Positions 33,225 to 41,703 of a stretch of DNA of 64,000 nucleotides are shown piece by piece. The position numbers and the translations under genes were made by a program. This stretch comes from CADEDH01 sp963732695. Lineage in GTDB: Bacteria > Actinomycetota > Acidimicrobiia > Acidimicrobiales > SZUA-35. The DNA lies in assembly GCA_963732695.1 (NCBI GenBank), contig CAVTAP010000005.1:391374-455373 (forward strand), in the 5' to 3' direction. The notes below the pieces were generated by a model that was given only the letters and a program-made list of their open reading frames with translations, was not told the DNA's origin and searched no databases. Position 1 is the first letter of the stretch. Each line of letters opens with the position of its first letter.

Positions 33225-33857
33225 ATGCGTCGTTCGATTGCCCTGCTCCTGGGCGCAGCTCTCGTCGTGGCCGGCTGCGGCCGCGATCCGGAACCGGCCG
33301 CGGTCGCGCCCGAGGTTTCCGACGCCACCGACCCAGTAGCGGGTACGGGGTCGGTGACGGTCACGGAGACCACGGCAACGGTCTCCAATGACACGGTGGC
33401 CAGCGCCGGCCAGCCGGCCGACGACCCCCCGACAACCACCCCGGTCATCGCCCCTTCGACCGAGCCTCCGGTCCGGCCGGCGCTGACCGTCGAAGCCAGA
33501 GGACAGACTGGTCGCAGCGATCCGGCCCCGGGCGAGGTACTGCTGTGGGTGTCGAACCAGAGCTTCGAGGACGACTCGGTGAGCGTGACCATCACCGTCG
33601 ACGGGCAGCCGGCGGTGGCCGACGAGTTCAAGGTGGAGAGCCAGCACAACTGGGTCGGCTTTTACCTCAGGGGCCTGGCTCCCGGCGAGCACCAGGTCTC
33701 GGCCCGAAGCGACACCGGGGTTGAGCTCGACGGGTCGTTCACCCTGCCCGCCGACGCGCCCCGATGGCTCGTGCTCGACTACTGGTTCTATCGGGACGGT
33801 CCGGAGGGTCGCCGCTTCACGTTCGAGGAGTTCGACCACGCGGTGATGTTCATGTGA
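33225..33857 (+). CDS. Secreted lipoprotein, function unknown
   Basis: A 210-residue protein. A short signal (RRSIALLLGAALVVAGC) ends in lipobox VAGC with the Cys at about residue 18. A Thr/Pro/Val-rich low-complexity linker of about 60 residues follows. The C-terminal domain, from ALTVEARGQTG on, is predicted beta-rich and has VLLWVSNQSFEDDSVSVTITVDGQ and GLAPGEHQVSARSDTGVELDG, an immunoglobulin-like pattern. I do not recognise a named family. The ATG at 33225 follows a purine-rich GGAGG/GAAGGGG stretch. It lies 55 bp after the MDR reductase on the same strand. Confidence 0.75.
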   Translation: MRRSIALLLGAALVVAGCGRDPEPAAVAPEVSDATDPVAGTGSVTVTETTATVSNDTVASAGQPADDPPTTTPVIAPSTEPPVRPALTVEARGQTGRSDPAPGEVLLWVSNQSFEDDSVSVTITVDGQPAVADEFKVESQHNWVGFYLRGLAPGEHQVSARSDTGVELDGSFTLPADAPRWLVLDYWFYRDGPEGRRFTFEEFDHAVMFM

Positions 33858-33890
33858 GTGCGATGTTCCTGTGAGTGCCGGCCCGTATCG

Positions 33891-34688
33891 TCATCGGCGG
33901 AGCCATGCCGGGTCGACGGTGATCTCGTCACGGTCGAGACCGTAGTGGTCGGCGACGTCCCGCAGCGCCTCGTCGCCGCGGCCCAGGGTGAACCGGTGTC
34001 CGTCAGGGTCACCTACCACGAAGTCCACCATGCCGTACGGCCGTAGCGCGACGGGGTCGACGATGTCGCCGCCGGCCTGTTCGATCTCGGCGCACAGGGC
34101 CTCGGGGTCGTCGACGTAGACGTAGAACGACTGGGGTGGCGGTAGGCCCTCACCGGTCCAGGGCACGAGGAGCAGTATCTCGATCGTGCCGGTTGCGATG
34201 GCGGCGAGCTGTCCGTCTTCGGTGCGCCAGGCGAGGTTGAGACCGAGCGCCTCCTGGTAGTAGCGAATCGACCGTTCGAGATCGCTCACCGGAACCCGGG
34301 GCATCACGTGCAGCCACGTGGAGAGATCCGTCGGTGGGTTCACTGCTGGCTCCTGGCTGATGGCGTCCACTGCATCGAGGAGGCAGCGGACTTCGTTGAG
34401 ACGGGCCTCGAGCCGGGCCCGGTGGTCGAGGAGGATCTGCTGGCGCTCGGCGTCGTCGGCGCCCTGGAGGACGCGTCGCACGTCGGCGATCGGCATGTCG
34501 ATCGAACGAAGGAGGGCGATGACCCGAGCGGCCCCGGTCTGGCCGGTGGTGTAGTAGCGGTATCCGGCCGACGACCGCCCAGCCGGGGCGAGCAGGCTCA
34601 ACCGGTCGTAGCGGCGCAATTGCGGGATGCTCAGGCCCACCAGCTCGGCGAAGGCACCGATCTGGAGGCGGTCACGATGATCGCTCAC
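33891..34688 (-). CDS. MerR-type regulator fused to a glyoxalase/VOC domain
   Basis: A 265-residue fusion. The N-terminal MerR winged helix reads LQIGAFAELVGLSIPQLRRYDRLSLL, with AGYRYYTTGQ as the wing, followed by the dimerising coiled coil (residues about 75-115). The C-terminal half (VMPRVPVSDLERSIRYYQEALGL to FVVGDPDGHRFTLGRG) is a single VOC/glyoxalase-like module, which likely binds the inducer as in bleomycin-resistance and some regulator fusions. Start GTG at 34688. The promoter upstream has the long 19-bp spacer expected for MerR control, so it probably regulates itself. The ligand is unknown. Confidence 0.88.
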   Translation of the reverse strand: MSDHRDRLQIGAFAELVGLSIPQLRRYDRLSLLAPAGRSSAGYRYYTTGQTGAARVIALLRSIDMPIADVRRVLQGADDAERQQILLDHRARLEARLNEVRCLLDAVDAISQEPAVNPPTDLSTWLHVMPRVPVSDLERSIRYYQEALGLNLAWRTEDGQLAAIATGTIEILLLVPWTGEGLPPPQSFYVYVDDPEALCAEIEQAGGDIVDPVALRPYGMVDFVVGDPDGHRFTLGRGDEALRDVADHYGLDRDEITVDPAWLRR

Positions 34689-34725
34689 CCGCCCAGTCTG
34701 CAGGCCTGTCGCGGGTGAGAGTCAA
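34684..34725 (-). promoter_or_regulatory. MerR-type promoter with palindromic spacer
   Basis: On the minus strand, -35 TTGACT (34725-34720) and a -10-like CAGACT (34700-34695) are separated by 19 bp, the spacing typical of MerR-activated promoters. The palindrome CAGGCCTG (34701-34708) lies inside the spacer. A second inverted repeat, CTCACCCGC / GCGGGTGAG (34711-34719 and 34684-34692), spans the -10 and overlaps the GTG start. Confidence 0.55.
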
Positions 34726-34883
34726 GCGGCCACGGACCCCGGCTGTGCAGCCAGAACCGTCGAGGTTCGTGCCGGTCGTAACGCCCTGCCATTCTGCGTC
34801 GCGTTTCCCCTTTTTCCGGATTTCTTCGTCGTAGGGGCCTGGATTCGGGGTTCGCTGTCACACCCCCTGCGTAGTGTTGGCGC

Positions 34884-36236
34884 ATGGATTCGGCGGGATC
34901 TGAGCAGTTGGATGGTGGGTTCGGGGGTGACACCCCGGCTGCTGCGCTGGCTGATCTCGCCGTCGTGTTGGATCGGGTCGCTGCGTTGGCGGATGGTGAT
35001 CTGTGGGATCACGAGACCCGGGAACTGCTCACCGGTCTGGAGGTCGGGGTCCGCCGGATCGACGCCGCCCGGGTCACGGTAGTGGGGCAGGTCCAGCGGT
35101 CCGGCCTGCATCACGTCGACGGGCACGCCTCGGCCAAGGTCATGGTCCGCCACATCTGCCGGTTGTCGGGTTCGGAGGCGTTGCGTCGGGAACGTCAGGA
35201 GACGGCCTTGCGTGATCTGCCGCTGGTGGCTGATGCCTACCGGGCCGGGACGATCGGCACCGAACAGGTCGACCTGGTGGCCAAGATCTACGTTCTCAAC
35301 GACCGGGTCCGTGAGGCCCTGATCGAGTTCCAGCCCGACCTGCTGGTCCTGGCCGCCGAGTGTGACTACCCCGTGTTCGAGAACGCGGTCCGTCACTGGG
35401 AACGCCTCGCCGACACCGACGGCCCGGAACCCAAGGCCGACAAGGCCCACCAGAACCGCAACCTTTCGCTGTCGCAAGACCCCGAGACCCTGGCCTGGAA
35501 GATCAAGGGCTCGCTGGACTCCCTGCACGGGGCCAAGGTCCACGAGATCCTCCGCCGCCTGGTCGACCAGGAACGCCAGATCGACTGGGACAAGGCCAAG
35601 ACCCAGCAGGGCGACAGCACCAGCGCCGCCGACCTGGCCCGCACCGAAAACCAACGGTGGGCCGATGCCTTCGTCCGCATGGCCGCCCTGGCTGCCACCG
35701 CCGACCCGGATGCCAAGGGCCCGGGCACCGACCACGTCGTGGTGTGGGATGCCGACACCTACCTGTCGACCGTGCACCGGGTCACCTGCACCGACCCGGC
35801 CTGCGACGCCGAAGCCCACAGCTCGAACAAGTGGTACGACCCAGCCACCTACCGCTGCGAAACACTCGACGGCAAGCCTCTGGAGCCGGTGGAGGCCGTG
35901 CTCGACAGCTTCCACCACCATGTCCGGGTCGTGCTCGTCAGCGGTGGGCAACCCACCGCCGTCGGGTCCCGCCGCCGGCTGTTCACCGGCCTCAACCGCC
36001 TCGCCGTGAAGCTGAAGAGCCCCACCTGCATATGGCCCGGGTGTTGGGTCCCCACCTCGGTGTGCGAAGTCGACCACGCCCGTGCGCACGCGGTCGGAGG
36101 AAGGACCGAGCCCGAGAACGGGATCCCCCTCTGCGGGAGACATAACCGCTGGAAACAGAAGAGCTACACCACCCAACGAGACCCCGACACCGGGAGGTGG
36201 CGCACCTACCGCCCCGACGGCACCGAGATCGAATGA
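34884..36236 (+). CDS. DUF222 / HNH endonuclease-domain protein
   Basis: A 450-residue member of the actinobacterial DUF222-HNH (13E12-like) family. The long N-terminal DUF222 helical domain (LADLAVVLDRVAALADGDLW onward) ends in a compact HNH nuclease at about residues 375-425. That domain has PTCIWPGCWVPTSVCEVDHA, HAVGGRTEPENGIPLCGRHN and the final His, so zinc-binding cysteines and the catalytic Asp-His are present. Such genes occur in many copies in actinobacterial genomes and may be linked to mobile introns or nuclease-based elements. It stands alone. The role is unknown. Confidence 0.9.
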   Translation: MDSAGSEQLDGGFGGDTPAAALADLAVVLDRVAALADGDLWDHETRELLTGLEVGVRRIDAARVTVVGQVQRSGLHHVDGHASAKVMVRHICRLSGSEALRRERQETALRDLPLVADAYRAGTIGTEQVDLVAKIYVLNDRVREALIEFQPDLLVLAAECDYPVFENAVRHWERLADTDGPEPKADKAHQNRNLSLSQDPETLAWKIKGSLDSLHGAKVHEILRRLVDQERQIDWDKAKTQQGDSTSAADLARTENQRWADAFVRMAALAATADPDAKGPGTDHVVVWDADTYLSTVHRVTCTDPACDAEAHSSNKWYDPATYRCETLDGKPLEPVEAVLDSFHHHVRVVLVSGGQPTAVGSRRRLFTGLNRLAVKLKSPTCIWPGCWVPTSVCEVDHARAHAVGGRTEPENGIPLCGRHNRWKQKSYTTQRDPDTGRWRTYRPDGTEIE

Positions 36237-36290
36237 GGGCCCGTCGCGTGAGCTGTCGTCGGCCCGCCCCGGGCGCCTACGCTGCCGGGC

Positions 36291-37043
36291 GTGTCCGTAC
36301 TGACAACCGAACGCCACGACCGCATCCTGGTGATGACCATGGAACGGGTGGAGAAGCGCAACGCCATCAACCCGGAGATGACGGCGGCCATCGACGCCGC
36401 CCTCAACGAGCTCGACGACGACCCCGACCTGTGGGTGGGCGTGCTCACCGGCGGCACCCAGGTCTTCTCGGCCGGCACCGACCTGAAGGAGCGCTCGGGC
36501 AAGCCCACCGTGCGGGGCGGGGAGTACGGGATCATCCGCCGCCGCCGGGCCAAGCCCCTGATCGCCGCCGTGGAGGGCCTGGCCCTGGGCGGCGGATTCG
36601 AGATCGCCATCGCCTGCGACGTGATCGTGGCCGCCTCGAACGCCCGCTGGGGCTTTCCCGAGGTTCGCCGGGGCGTGGTGGCCTCCAGCGGCGCCCTGTT
36701 CCGGGCCCCCCGCTCCCTTCCCCTCCACGTGGCCAAGGAGTTGCTGCTCACCGGGGCCGAGACCTCAACCGATCGGCTCGAGCGCCTCGGCGTGGTCAAC
36801 CGGATCACCGAACCGGGCGGGGCGCTGGCCGGCGCTCTGGCCATGGCTCGGGAGATGTGCGTCAACTCCCCTACCGCTGTCCAACAGACCCTTCGGGCCG
36901 TCGAGCGGATCGTGGGCGAGAGCGACGACTTCGGCTGGGCCGCCACGGCAGACTCGGTTCGCACCAACTTCGCCTCGGCCGACTCGGCCGAAGGGGTGGC
37001 CGCTTTCCTGGAGAAGCGCACCCCTACCTGGACCGGCCGCTGA
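36291..37043 (+). CDS. Enoyl-CoA hydratase/isomerase (crotonase)
   Basis: A 250-residue crotonase. The oxyanion-hole segments are FSAGTDLKER and EGLALGGGFEIAIACD. Both catalytic glutamates expected for hydratase activity appear: Glu in LGGGFE and Glu in WGFPEVRRG. This makes it a likely active hydratase, unlike the two crotonases at 43.5-45.1 kb. It would act in beta-oxidation or aromatic-acid breakdown. The GTG at 36291 starts 54 bp after the DUF222 gene. It converges with the ABC permease gene. Confidence 0.88.
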   Translation: MSVLTTERHDRILVMTMERVEKRNAINPEMTAAIDAALNELDDDPDLWVGVLTGGTQVFSAGTDLKERSGKPTVRGGEYGIIRRRRAKPLIAAVEGLALGGGFEIAIACDVIVAASNARWGFPEVRRGVVASSGALFRAPRSLPLHVAKELLLTGAETSTDRLERLGVVNRITEPGGALAGALAMAREMCVNSPTAVQQTLRAVERIVGESDDFGWAATADSVRTNFASADSAEGVAAFLEKRTPTWTGR

Positions 37044-37179
37044 GCAACGGCCGACGGCAGGACAGGGGCCCGGGCCAGGGGGCCGGCAGGGGAAGTGCCG
37101 TGTGCCGCCCCGACCCGGGCCACAGGGTGTGACGGTGACGGCCACCGTCACACCCCGAGCGGGCGCCGTCACCGGGCGG

Positions 37180-38181
37180 TCAGGCCCGGACCTCCTGGCG
37201 CATGAAGGCGATGTAGGCCCCGGCGAACAGGGCGACGGCGCCGCCCACGATCGCCACCAGCTGCCACCAGGCCAGCTGGAGGCTGTCGGCCAGGGGCAGG
37301 TTGCTGGGCAGCGCCCCCGAGGCGGTGTCGTTCACCAGGATCCCGGTCGACTGGCGCGACGGGTTGAGCAGCACCCCGGTGGCGTCGCGATAGAGCTGGT
37401 CGGGGCCCAGGCGGCGCAGGCTCAGCTCCAGGCGGGCGTTGGCCAGCACCGCTTCGGAGGTGGCGTTGGCGTCGACCTTGTGCACGGCGTCGGCCACGAT
37501 GCCGGCGATGAGCCCGCCGAACAGGGTGAACAGCAGCCAGACGGCAATGGCGGTGAGGGCGGCGGTGGCGGCCCGGCGGCTGAGGACCGACAGCAGGATG
37601 GCCAGGGCCAGCCACAGGGCGATGTAGGCCACCGCCACCAGATAGAAGGCCACCACCCGGGCCAGGTCGCTCCAGGTGGGGCCGACGCCGAGGCGCAGCG
37701 CCCCGTAGCCGCCCACGATGGCCATCACCGCCGCCAGGGCCAGGGCGATGGCGGTGAGCCCGGCCACGAACTTGCCGTTGATGATCTCGTCTCGGTGGAT
37801 GGGCTGGGACACGAGGCGGGCCAGCGTGCCCTGGGCCCGCTCGCCGTTCACGGCGTCGAACCCGAAACCGATGCCGAGCAGGGGTCCGAGGATGCCGAGG
37901 AACTCGTGGAAGGCCGGCACCCGGTCGGGCGACAGGGTGAACAGGTAGAGGAAGATCGACGGGACCTGGGAGGCGGAGTCGGCGGCCGAGCGGATCGGGC
38001 CCGAGGCCGAGTGGACGGCGGCCAGCCCGGCCAGGGCCAGCAGGATAACCAGCACCAGGAACCGGACCGACTGCACGTGGTCGGCCAGCTCCTTGCGGGC
38101 CACGATCAGCCACCCGCCCCGGAACCGGGGCTCGGGTGCCGCGACCTCAAGCTGCGCTGTCGCTGTCGGTGTCGGTGTCAC
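37180..38181 (-). CDS. ABC-2 type transporter permease
   Basis: A 333-residue permease with about six membrane segments: one near residue 40 (FLVLVILLALAGLAAV), then a cluster from residue about 160 (IALALAAVMAIVGGYGAL) and a last one near 310 (LVAIVGGAVALFAGAYIAF). An EFLGILGPLLGIGFGFDAVNGERAQGTLARL segment is typical of ABC-2 exporters. It pairs with the ATPase encoded upstream; the GTG at 38181 overlaps that gene's 3' end by 35 bp. A large extracytoplasmic loop lies between helices. The substrate is unknown. Confidence 0.85.
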   Translation of the reverse strand: MTPTPTATAQLEVAAPEPRFRGGWLIVARKELADHVQSVRFLVLVILLALAGLAAVHSASGPIRSAADSASQVPSIFLYLFTLSPDRVPAFHEFLGILGPLLGIGFGFDAVNGERAQGTLARLVSQPIHRDEIINGKFVAGLTAIALALAAVMAIVGGYGALRLGVGPTWSDLARVVAFYLVAVAYIALWLALAILLSVLSRRAATAALTAIAVWLLFTLFGGLIAGIVADAVHKVDANATSEAVLANARLELSLRRLGPDQLYRDATGVLLNPSRQSTGILVNDTASGALPSNLPLADSLQLAWWQLVAIVGGAVALFAGAYIAFMRQEVRA

Positions 38182-39097
38182 GGAAGTACCGGTGGTAGAT
38201 CACATCGAGGTCGGCCACCTCGCGGCTGAGGTGGGTGAAGCGGCCGCCGGCGGCCGCCACGGCGTCGTTGATGGCGGAGCGCACGTCGCCGTCGGCATGG
38301 ACCCGCCACCGCCCCTCGTGGCGGGTCACAGCCGTCACCCCCGGCACCCGGGCCAGGAGGTCCTCCCAGGAGCCCGGCCCATCGATCCCGACGGTGAAGG
38401 TCCACCGGTCGCCGACCTCGTCGGCCAGGGCGTCGATCGTGCCGCAGGCCCGGAGCTGGCCCCGCACGAAGATCCCGATCCGGTCGCACACCTGCTGCAC
38501 CTGGTGCAGGAGATGCGACGACAACAGCACGGTCACCACCTGCTCGGTCCGCAGCCGCTCGATCAGCAGCAGCAGCTCCCGCACGCCCTCGGGATCGATG
38601 TTGACCGTGGGTTCGTCGAGGATCAGGATCGAGGGCTGCTTGACCAGGGCGTCGGCCACGCCGAGGCGCTGGCGCATGCCCCGGGAGAACGCCCCCACCT
38701 TGGTGGTGGCGGCGTCGGTGAGGCCCACGTCGTCGAGCACCCGCTCGATCCGCTCGGCCGCCACCGCCTTCGACAGGCGGTTCAGCTCGGCCGTGTAGCG
38801 GAGGTTCTGGACGGCGGTCAGGTCCTCGTAGAAGCCGACCTCGTCGGGCAGGTACCCGACCCGGCTCTTGACCAGCAGGGGTGAGCGGGTGGGGTCGAGC
38901 CCGTCGACCCGGGCCAGCCCGCTGGTGGGCTCGGTGAGGCCGAGCAGCATCAGGATGGTGGTGGTCTTACCTGCCCCGTTGGGGCCCAGCAACCCGAACA
39001 CCTCCCCCCGCTGCACCTCGATGCTGAGCCGATCGACGGCCGTGGTGTCGCCGTACCGCTTGGTCAGCCACCGGGCCTCGATCGCCGGGCCGTCCAT
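38147..39097 (-). CDS. ABC-2 type transporter ATPase
   Basis: A 316-residue ATPase. Walker A is GPNGAGKTTTILMLLGL, the signature is FSRGMRQRLGVADAL and Walker B is ILILDEPTVNIDPEG. The C-terminal 90 residues form the accessory domain often found in drug or polysaccharide exporters (DRR/NatA-like). It lies 4 bp downstream of the NEW3 protein gene and overlaps the permease, so the three form one transport unit placed behind a two-component system on the same strand. Confidence 0.92.
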   Translation of the reverse strand: MDGPAIEARWLTKRYGDTTAVDRLSIEVQRGEVFGLLGPNGAGKTTTILMLLGLTEPTSGLARVDGLDPTRSPLLVKSRVGYLPDEVGFYEDLTAVQNLRYTAELNRLSKAVAAERIERVLDDVGLTDAATTKVGAFSRGMRQRLGVADALVKQPSILILDEPTVNIDPEGVRELLLLIERLRTEQVVTVLLSSHLLHQVQQVCDRIGIFVRGQLRACGTIDALADEVGDRWTFTVGIDGPGSWEDLLARVPGVTAVTRHEGRWRVHADGDVRSAINDAVAAAGGRFTHLSREVADLDVIYHRYFRDTDTDSDSAA

Positions 39098-39101
39098 CGC
39101 T

Positions 39102-40292
39102 CTAACGCCGCCCGTACTTGACGAACACCCCGGCCAGGCCGGCGAAGGCGGCGGCGATCACCAGCACGGCCAGGATCCCGAGCGTGCGGCTGCCCGACAG
39201 GGCGAAGCGGAGGTCCACGTTCGACGACAGGCTCCCGGCGCTGGAGCGCACCGACACCTGGTAGTCGCCGGCCACCGCCTTCGACGCCGGCTTCACCACC
39301 GCCGTCACCTGCGCCGTCTCCCCCGGCAGCACCGAGTCGACCTGGGCCGGCTCGAACGAGATCTCCCACCCACTCGGGGCCGACCCGGCCAGCTTCACTC
39401 CGTCGAGGGGGGCGGTGCCGGTGTTCGCCACCACCAGCGGGATGCGGGCCACCGAGTTGGCCTTGCCGCTCACGTCGAGCCGCGAGTCGGGGGTGGAGAT
39501 CACGAGCTTGGGGGTGCCGGTGACGTCGGCCTCCAGCTTGATCGAGCCCTGGGCCCCGTTGTCGCCGGTGACCTTCACGTCGATCGGGTACGCGCCCTGC
39601 TCCACCGACTCGGGGGCGGTGGCCGTGACCTTCACGCTGGAGGCGGAGCCCGCTTCCACCGTCACCGTCTGGGCCCGGGCCTCGGCCGAGGGCGAGGCCG
39701 ACACCGTCCAGCCCTCGGGGCCCGACGGCTCGAAGGTGAACGTCTGCTGGGCCGGCGTGTCGTTGGTGACCGTGAGGTTGTAGGCGAACGCGCCGCCCGG
39801 GTCGCCGGTGAGCGACGGGAAGTCGGTGGTGAGCCGGATGCCGCTGTTGACCTCGGGGGCGATCACCATCGTGACCGGGGTGGACGAGCGGCCGCCGGTG
39901 GCGTCGGTGGCGGTGACCGTCATGGGGTAGCTGGCGGCCTGGGCGTCGGAGGCCACGGCGATCTCCAACGACGCCTTGGAGCCGGCGGTGGACGAGGTGA
40001 TGGAGTGGATCACGAACCCGCCGCCCCGCAGCGTGGCCTGCCAGCCGGCGGGGAGCCCGTCGACGGCCAGGTCCACCGGCTCCGGGCGCCCGGCGGTGAC
40101 CGTGATGTCGAGCTTCACGATCGACCCGGGCTGGGTCTCGATCGAGGGGTAGGGGGTGGTGAGCACGAGCGACTGGTCGGCCCCGGCGATCGTCGGTGGC
40201 GTGAAGAGGACGCCGAGGCCGGCCAGCGTCAGTGCCGCCACCGCCACCCGGATGAGACGGGCGGGTGGCGATGGCGGACGATGGCTTCGCAC
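39102..40292 (-). CDS. Secreted NEW3-repeat protein, membrane-anchored
   Basis: A 396-residue extracytoplasmic protein. An N-terminal signal (AVAALTLAGLGVLFTPPTIAGA) precedes three to four NEW3/CARDB-like beta-sandwich repeats (PAGWQATLRGGGF, GPEGWTVSASPS, PSGWEISFEPA, each followed by a strand-rich stretch). A C-terminal membrane segment (LGILAVLVIAAAFAGLAGVFV) and a short basic tail complete it. NEW3 domains bind glycans or act as spacers; here it probably assists the ABC exporter encoded 4 bp downstream by handling the substrate outside the cell. The kinase gene upstream ends 64 bp away. Confidence 0.85.
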   Translation of the reverse strand: MRSHRPPSPPARLIRVAVAALTLAGLGVLFTPPTIAGADQSLVLTTPYPSIETQPGSIVKLDITVTAGRPEPVDLAVDGLPAGWQATLRGGGFVIHSITSSTAGSKASLEIAVASDAQAASYPMTVTATDATGGRSSTPVTMVIAPEVNSGIRLTTDFPSLTGDPGGAFAYNLTVTNDTPAQQTFTFEPSGPEGWTVSASPSAEARAQTVTVEAGSASSVKVTATAPESVEQGAYPIDVKVTGDNGAQGSIKLEADVTGTPKLVISTPDSRLDVSGKANSVARIPLVVANTGTAPLDGVKLAGSAPSGWEISFEPAQVDSVLPGETAQVTAVVKPASKAVAGDYQVSVRSSAGSLSSNVDLRFALSGSRTLGILAVLVIAAAFAGLAGVFVKYGRR

Positions 40293-40356
40293 GGTCCCAC
40301 CCTGCCCGGGCGTCGGTGAGCGCCCGATGAAACGAAGAACAGCGCCCGGTTAAAAC

Positions 40357-41703
40357 TCAGGCCATCCGCGGCCCGGCGTCGGCGGGGACGGTGAGGCGGA
40401 AGACGGTGGTGGGCCCGTCGAGCAGCTCGAGGCGGCCCACGCCGCCCTCGGCCGCCGACTCGGCCAAGCTGCGGGCCAGGCGGAGGCCGATGCCGTGGGA
40501 GGTGTCGGCCCCCCGCTCGGCGAAGGGATCGTGCCCGGTGGGGGTGGGGCCCTCGTCGGCCACCTCCACCGTGGCCATTCCATCCTCGGCCAGGCCATCG
40601 TCGGCCGGGGCATCGTCGGCCGGGGCGTCGGCCGAGGAATCGGCCGGGCCGCCCACCCGCACCGTCACCCGGCCCCGACCGTGGCGGAGGGCGTTGTGGA
40701 CGAGGACGTCGACGATGTGGCCGATGGCGTCGGCGTCGCCCAGCACCAGGGTGGGTGGGCCCACCACCTCCAGCTCCCGGCCCTCCTCGGCGGCCAGGGC
40801 GGTGAACACCGAGGCCCGTTCGGCGGCCAGGGCGGCCAGGTCCACCGGGAGAGCCGGGCGGTAGACGTGGCGGGCCAGGGCCAGCATCGAGGTGATCGTG
40901 CTCTGCAGCCGGTCGAGCTGGGTGAGGCTCTCGTCGAGGATGGCGGTGCGGTCGGGACGGGGCGCATCCCGCTCGGCCTCGATGGCCACCCGCATGGCCG
41001 CCACCGGAGTGAGCAGCTGGTGCGACACCTGCGACGAGAACGACCGCTCCCGGGTGAGCAGCTCAGCGATCCGGTTGCGGCTGCCGACCAGGACCCGGCG
41101 CAGACCGTCGAGCTCGGCGATCCCGGTAGGGGGCGGCGGGGCCAGGTCGGCGGCGCTGGCCCAGGCCCGCAGGTCCTCGATGGGCCGGTTGAGGCGGCGG
41201 GTGAGCCGGAGGCCGAGCAGGCCGGCCACCGCCACCACGGCCACGCCGGCGCCGGCCAGCTCGGCCAGGGAGCCGAGAAACTTGACGCGGCTCTCGGCCC
41301 GGGAGGCGTCGATGCGCACCACGTAGGCCGAGCCGTCGGGCTGACGGCGCACCGGGGCCGCCGCCACCAGATCACCCTCGACGTAGCCCTCGGCGAAGTC
41401 GCCGGCGAGGGCGGTGACCACCACCGGGTCGGGTCGGGCCGGGCCGTCGCCGGCCAGCAGGGCGCCGTCGGGCCGGTAGAGGGCGAGGCGGTGGCCCGAG
41501 CCGTCGACGGGGACGAGGGCACCAGCGACCAGGGGGTCGCCGGTGGGCGGCACCCGGCTGGCGGCGATCGACGCCTCCCGCTGGAGGGCCAGCAGCTCGC
41601 CCCGCTGCTGGGCGTTCCAGATGGCCAGGGCGGCCGGCACGAAGAAGGCGGTGACGGCGAGGATGGTGACGGTGAGCACCACCGCCAGCACCCGCCGGCT
41701 CAC
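40357..41703 (-). CDS. Sensor histidine kinase
   Basis: A 448-residue membrane kinase. Two transmembrane segments (VLAVVLTVTILAVTAFFVP and LAGAGVAVVAVAGLLGL) flank an extracytoplasmic sensor of about 110 residues. After a HAMP-like stretch the H-box reads SSQVSHQLLTPVAAM with His228. The ATPase domain is diverged: N-box LVHNALRHG, a weak DEGPT, and SHGIGLRLARSLAE. An Ala/Asp-rich insertion (about 20 residues) sits between them. The GTG at 41703 overlaps the regulator stop by 4 bp. It belongs to a possible five-gene unit with the regulator and the NEW3-ABC exporter. Confidence 0.88.
   Translation of the reverse strand: MSRRVLAVVLTVTILAVTAFFVPAALAIWNAQQRGELLALQREASIAASRVPPTGDPLVAGALVPVDGSGHRLALYRPDGALLAGDGPARPDPVVVTALAGDFAEGYVEGDLVAAAPVRRQPDGSAYVVRIDASRAESRVKFLGSLAELAGAGVAVVAVAGLLGLRLTRRLNRPIEDLRAWASAADLAPPPPTGIAELDGLRRVLVGSRNRIAELLTRERSFSSQVSHQLLTPVAAMRVAIEAERDAPRPDRTAILDESLTQLDRLQSTITSMLALARHVYRPALPVDLAALAAERASVFTALAAEEGRELEVVGPPTLVLGDADAIGHIVDVLVHNALRHGRGRVTVRVGGPADSSADAPADDAPADDGLAEDGMATVEVADEGPTPTGHDPFAERGADTSHGIGLRLARSLAESAAEGGVGRLELLDGPTTVFRLTVPADAGPRMA

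Noticed and set aside
40308..40325. Terminator between the kinase and NEW3 genes (GGGCG / CGCCC stem)
   Set aside because: Only five base pairs; too weak to argue against cotranscription.
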